A DNA stretch of 64,000 bases from assembly GCA_000231825.2 (NCBI GenBank), contig JH720341.1, positions 325,766-389,765 of the forward strand, given 5' to 3'. A program made the translations under genes and the position numbers. Positions 62,797 to 64,000 of this stretch are shown piece by piece. Numbering within the stretch: the stretch's first letter is position 1; each line of letters starts with the position of its first letter. This DNA is from Tetrahymena elliotti 4EA. Lineage: Eukaryota; Ciliophora; Oligohymenophorea; Hymenostomatida; Tetrahymenidae. Below the pieces are notes generated by a model that saw nothing but the letters and a program-made list of their open reading frames with translations, did not search any database and had not been told where the DNA came from.

Positions 62797-64000
62797 TGTC
62801 TCAAATTCCAAACTTTGAAAATAATTTAGATATAAATGAATAAGATCAGGAGCTGTTAGTTTATTTTTTCAATCAATAAAATTGAAGATTGCCTTTTAGA
62901 ATAGCCTTCAAAATAGTTAATTGCAAAAATTTCCAAAATACTCTCAAAAAAATCTTTTTCAGCTTTTTTTAAAAAATTTTACAATTTGGGTCCTAAAGGC
63001 TGTGAGAAATTAGGAAAGATACTCTTTTTGATCAAAGATTTACAATTTTTATCAGTATCTTTTAAAAAAGATAACAAAATAGACAATGAAGGTTTAATTG
63101 AATTTTCGCAAAGCTTGTTACTTTTAAAAGAGTTAAAGTAGCTTAAAATTATTGTTTGCAAGGATAACTAAATAAATTCTGTTGGAATATCAAGATTTTC
63201 TCATCACTTATCTTAAATCTTAAATTTAGAAAAATTTTCAATAAAAATTTATAATCATTCTATTGAAAAAGAAGGTTTAGATAATCTAACAAGCAGTATT
63301 TCCAGCTTAACTAAATTAAATAGTTTGACTATAAAATTAATAAAGAATGAAATAAATGGCTAATCAATCAATTATTTGAGTTCAAAATTATCACTCTTAC
63401 CCTTAATAAAAAAGTTAAAGTTGTCTTTTGTAAATTAAAAAGATGATATTTAGGATATTCTTTATGGGCTTATTTAAGATTTATCAAGCTTGTAAAACTT
63501 AGATTATTTAAAATTAGAAGTGATTTCTAAACAATTTAGGAAATTAAATCCTTCAGTAAATCTATCATAAATTCTTAAAAAGATAAAAGGGATTAAAACT
63601 CTTTATCTAAATATTCCACTTTTAGAGTAAGAAGAACTGCTTACTGAAGTTTATGATCAGCAAAACATTTTAAAACTTGAAGTTTTATATATTTTTTTTA
63701 ACCATAGTTTATAGAAAGAAGATTTCTCACTGTTTAGTAATACATTTAAGTATTTAAGTAATTTAAAAAACTTAACTATTAACATTTAGACAGATAAATT
63801 GAAATATATTTTAAGTGTTGATAAAATAGATGATCTTCTAGGAAAGATAGAAAAGTGTAAATAACTTTAAAGTTTATCAATAAATTCTGAAACAGGATAT
63901 GATTATAAATTCTTAAGACTAATTTAATCATTAAAGTATATTACAACAATTTCTCTATTTAAAAATTAAATCATAGAATTTAATAGAGACGAAATTAACA
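62797..64000 (+). CDS. Leucine-rich-repeat protein, 3' end outside the window
   Basis: ATG at 62797, open to the window edge (about 401 codons) with no TGA in frame and no intron needed. After about 55 residues of helical leader the sequence settles into irregular leucine-rich repeats of roughly 25-35 residues (for example GPKGCEKLGKIL, LSNLKNLTIN and CKQLQSLSIN), of the ciliate LRR type with an N-terminal GPKG-like unit. Such proteins are a large family of unknown function in Tetrahymena. No kinase or F-box is visible in the part seen, but the C terminus is missing. Confidence 0.78.

Noticed and set aside
1..64000. Telomere repeats, rDNA, transposase genes, CRISPR arrays
   Set aside because: No runs of telomeric G4T2 repeats, no rRNA sequence, no transposase or integrase motifs and no spaced direct repeats were seen.

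Overview
The window is eukaryotic nuclear DNA from a ciliate of the Tetrahymena type, most likely a macronuclear chromosome of Tetrahymena thermophila or a close relative (inference). Long reading frames with clear protein-family signatures run through many TAA and TAG codons at places where Gln is expected, and they end only at TGA. Introns are short (about 50-220 nt), very A+T-rich and GT-AG. Intergenic DNA is extremely A+T-rich. Ordinary ORF calling with the standard code breaks every gene here, so all genes below were read with TAA/TAG = Gln and spliced by eye. For most genes the exon lengths sum to a multiple of three. There are no telomere repeats, tRNA genes, bacterial features or CRISPR arrays that I can see.

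Layout, left to right. 0.8-9.8 kb: two tandem P5-type ATPase paralogues. 11.2-14.2 kb: a FYVE zinc-finger/coiled-coil protein. 16.4-20.1 kb: a cyclic-nucleotide-binding protein. 21.2-21.8 kb: a possible decayed ORF. 22.4-24.9 kb (minus): DDX41-type DEAD-box helicase, divergent from a MACPF-domain gene (25.2-26.8 kb) whose leader is out of frame with its body. 27.8-29.2 kb (minus): a small FYVE protein, divergent from the exocyst subunit Sec15/EXOC6 (29.7-32.9 kb). 33.3-36.7 kb: a helical-repeat protein and a PB1-domain protein whose reading frames overlap at ATGA.

36.7-43.1 kb is poor in protein genes. It holds two compact, less A+T-rich, hairpin-rich islands with similar upstream sequence, which I interpret as unidentified structured ncRNA genes, and a possible pseudogene. 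43.1-46.4 kb (minus): a kinase-like/TPR protein. 47.7-51.5 kb (minus): a polo-like kinase 4 type kinase. 53.0-54.0 kb: TVP23 Golgi protein. 54.7-56.2 kb (minus): PLP-dependent threonine dehydratase. 57.0-59.6 kb (minus): coiled-coil/SH3 protein. 60.8-62.1 kb: a divergent alpha-tubulin-like protein. 62.8 kb to the edge: a leucine-rich-repeat protein, cut by the window.

Genes are monocistronic with their own promoters, so neighbours need not share a pathway. Several nevertheless serve membrane traffic (two FYVE proteins, Sec15, TVP23) or the cytoskeleton/centriole (PLK4, tubulin-like). The most unusual signals are the tubulin with Gln at the catalytic 254 position and a changed GTP loop, the paired ncRNA-like islands, and the 3'-biased intron loss between the two P5 ATPases.
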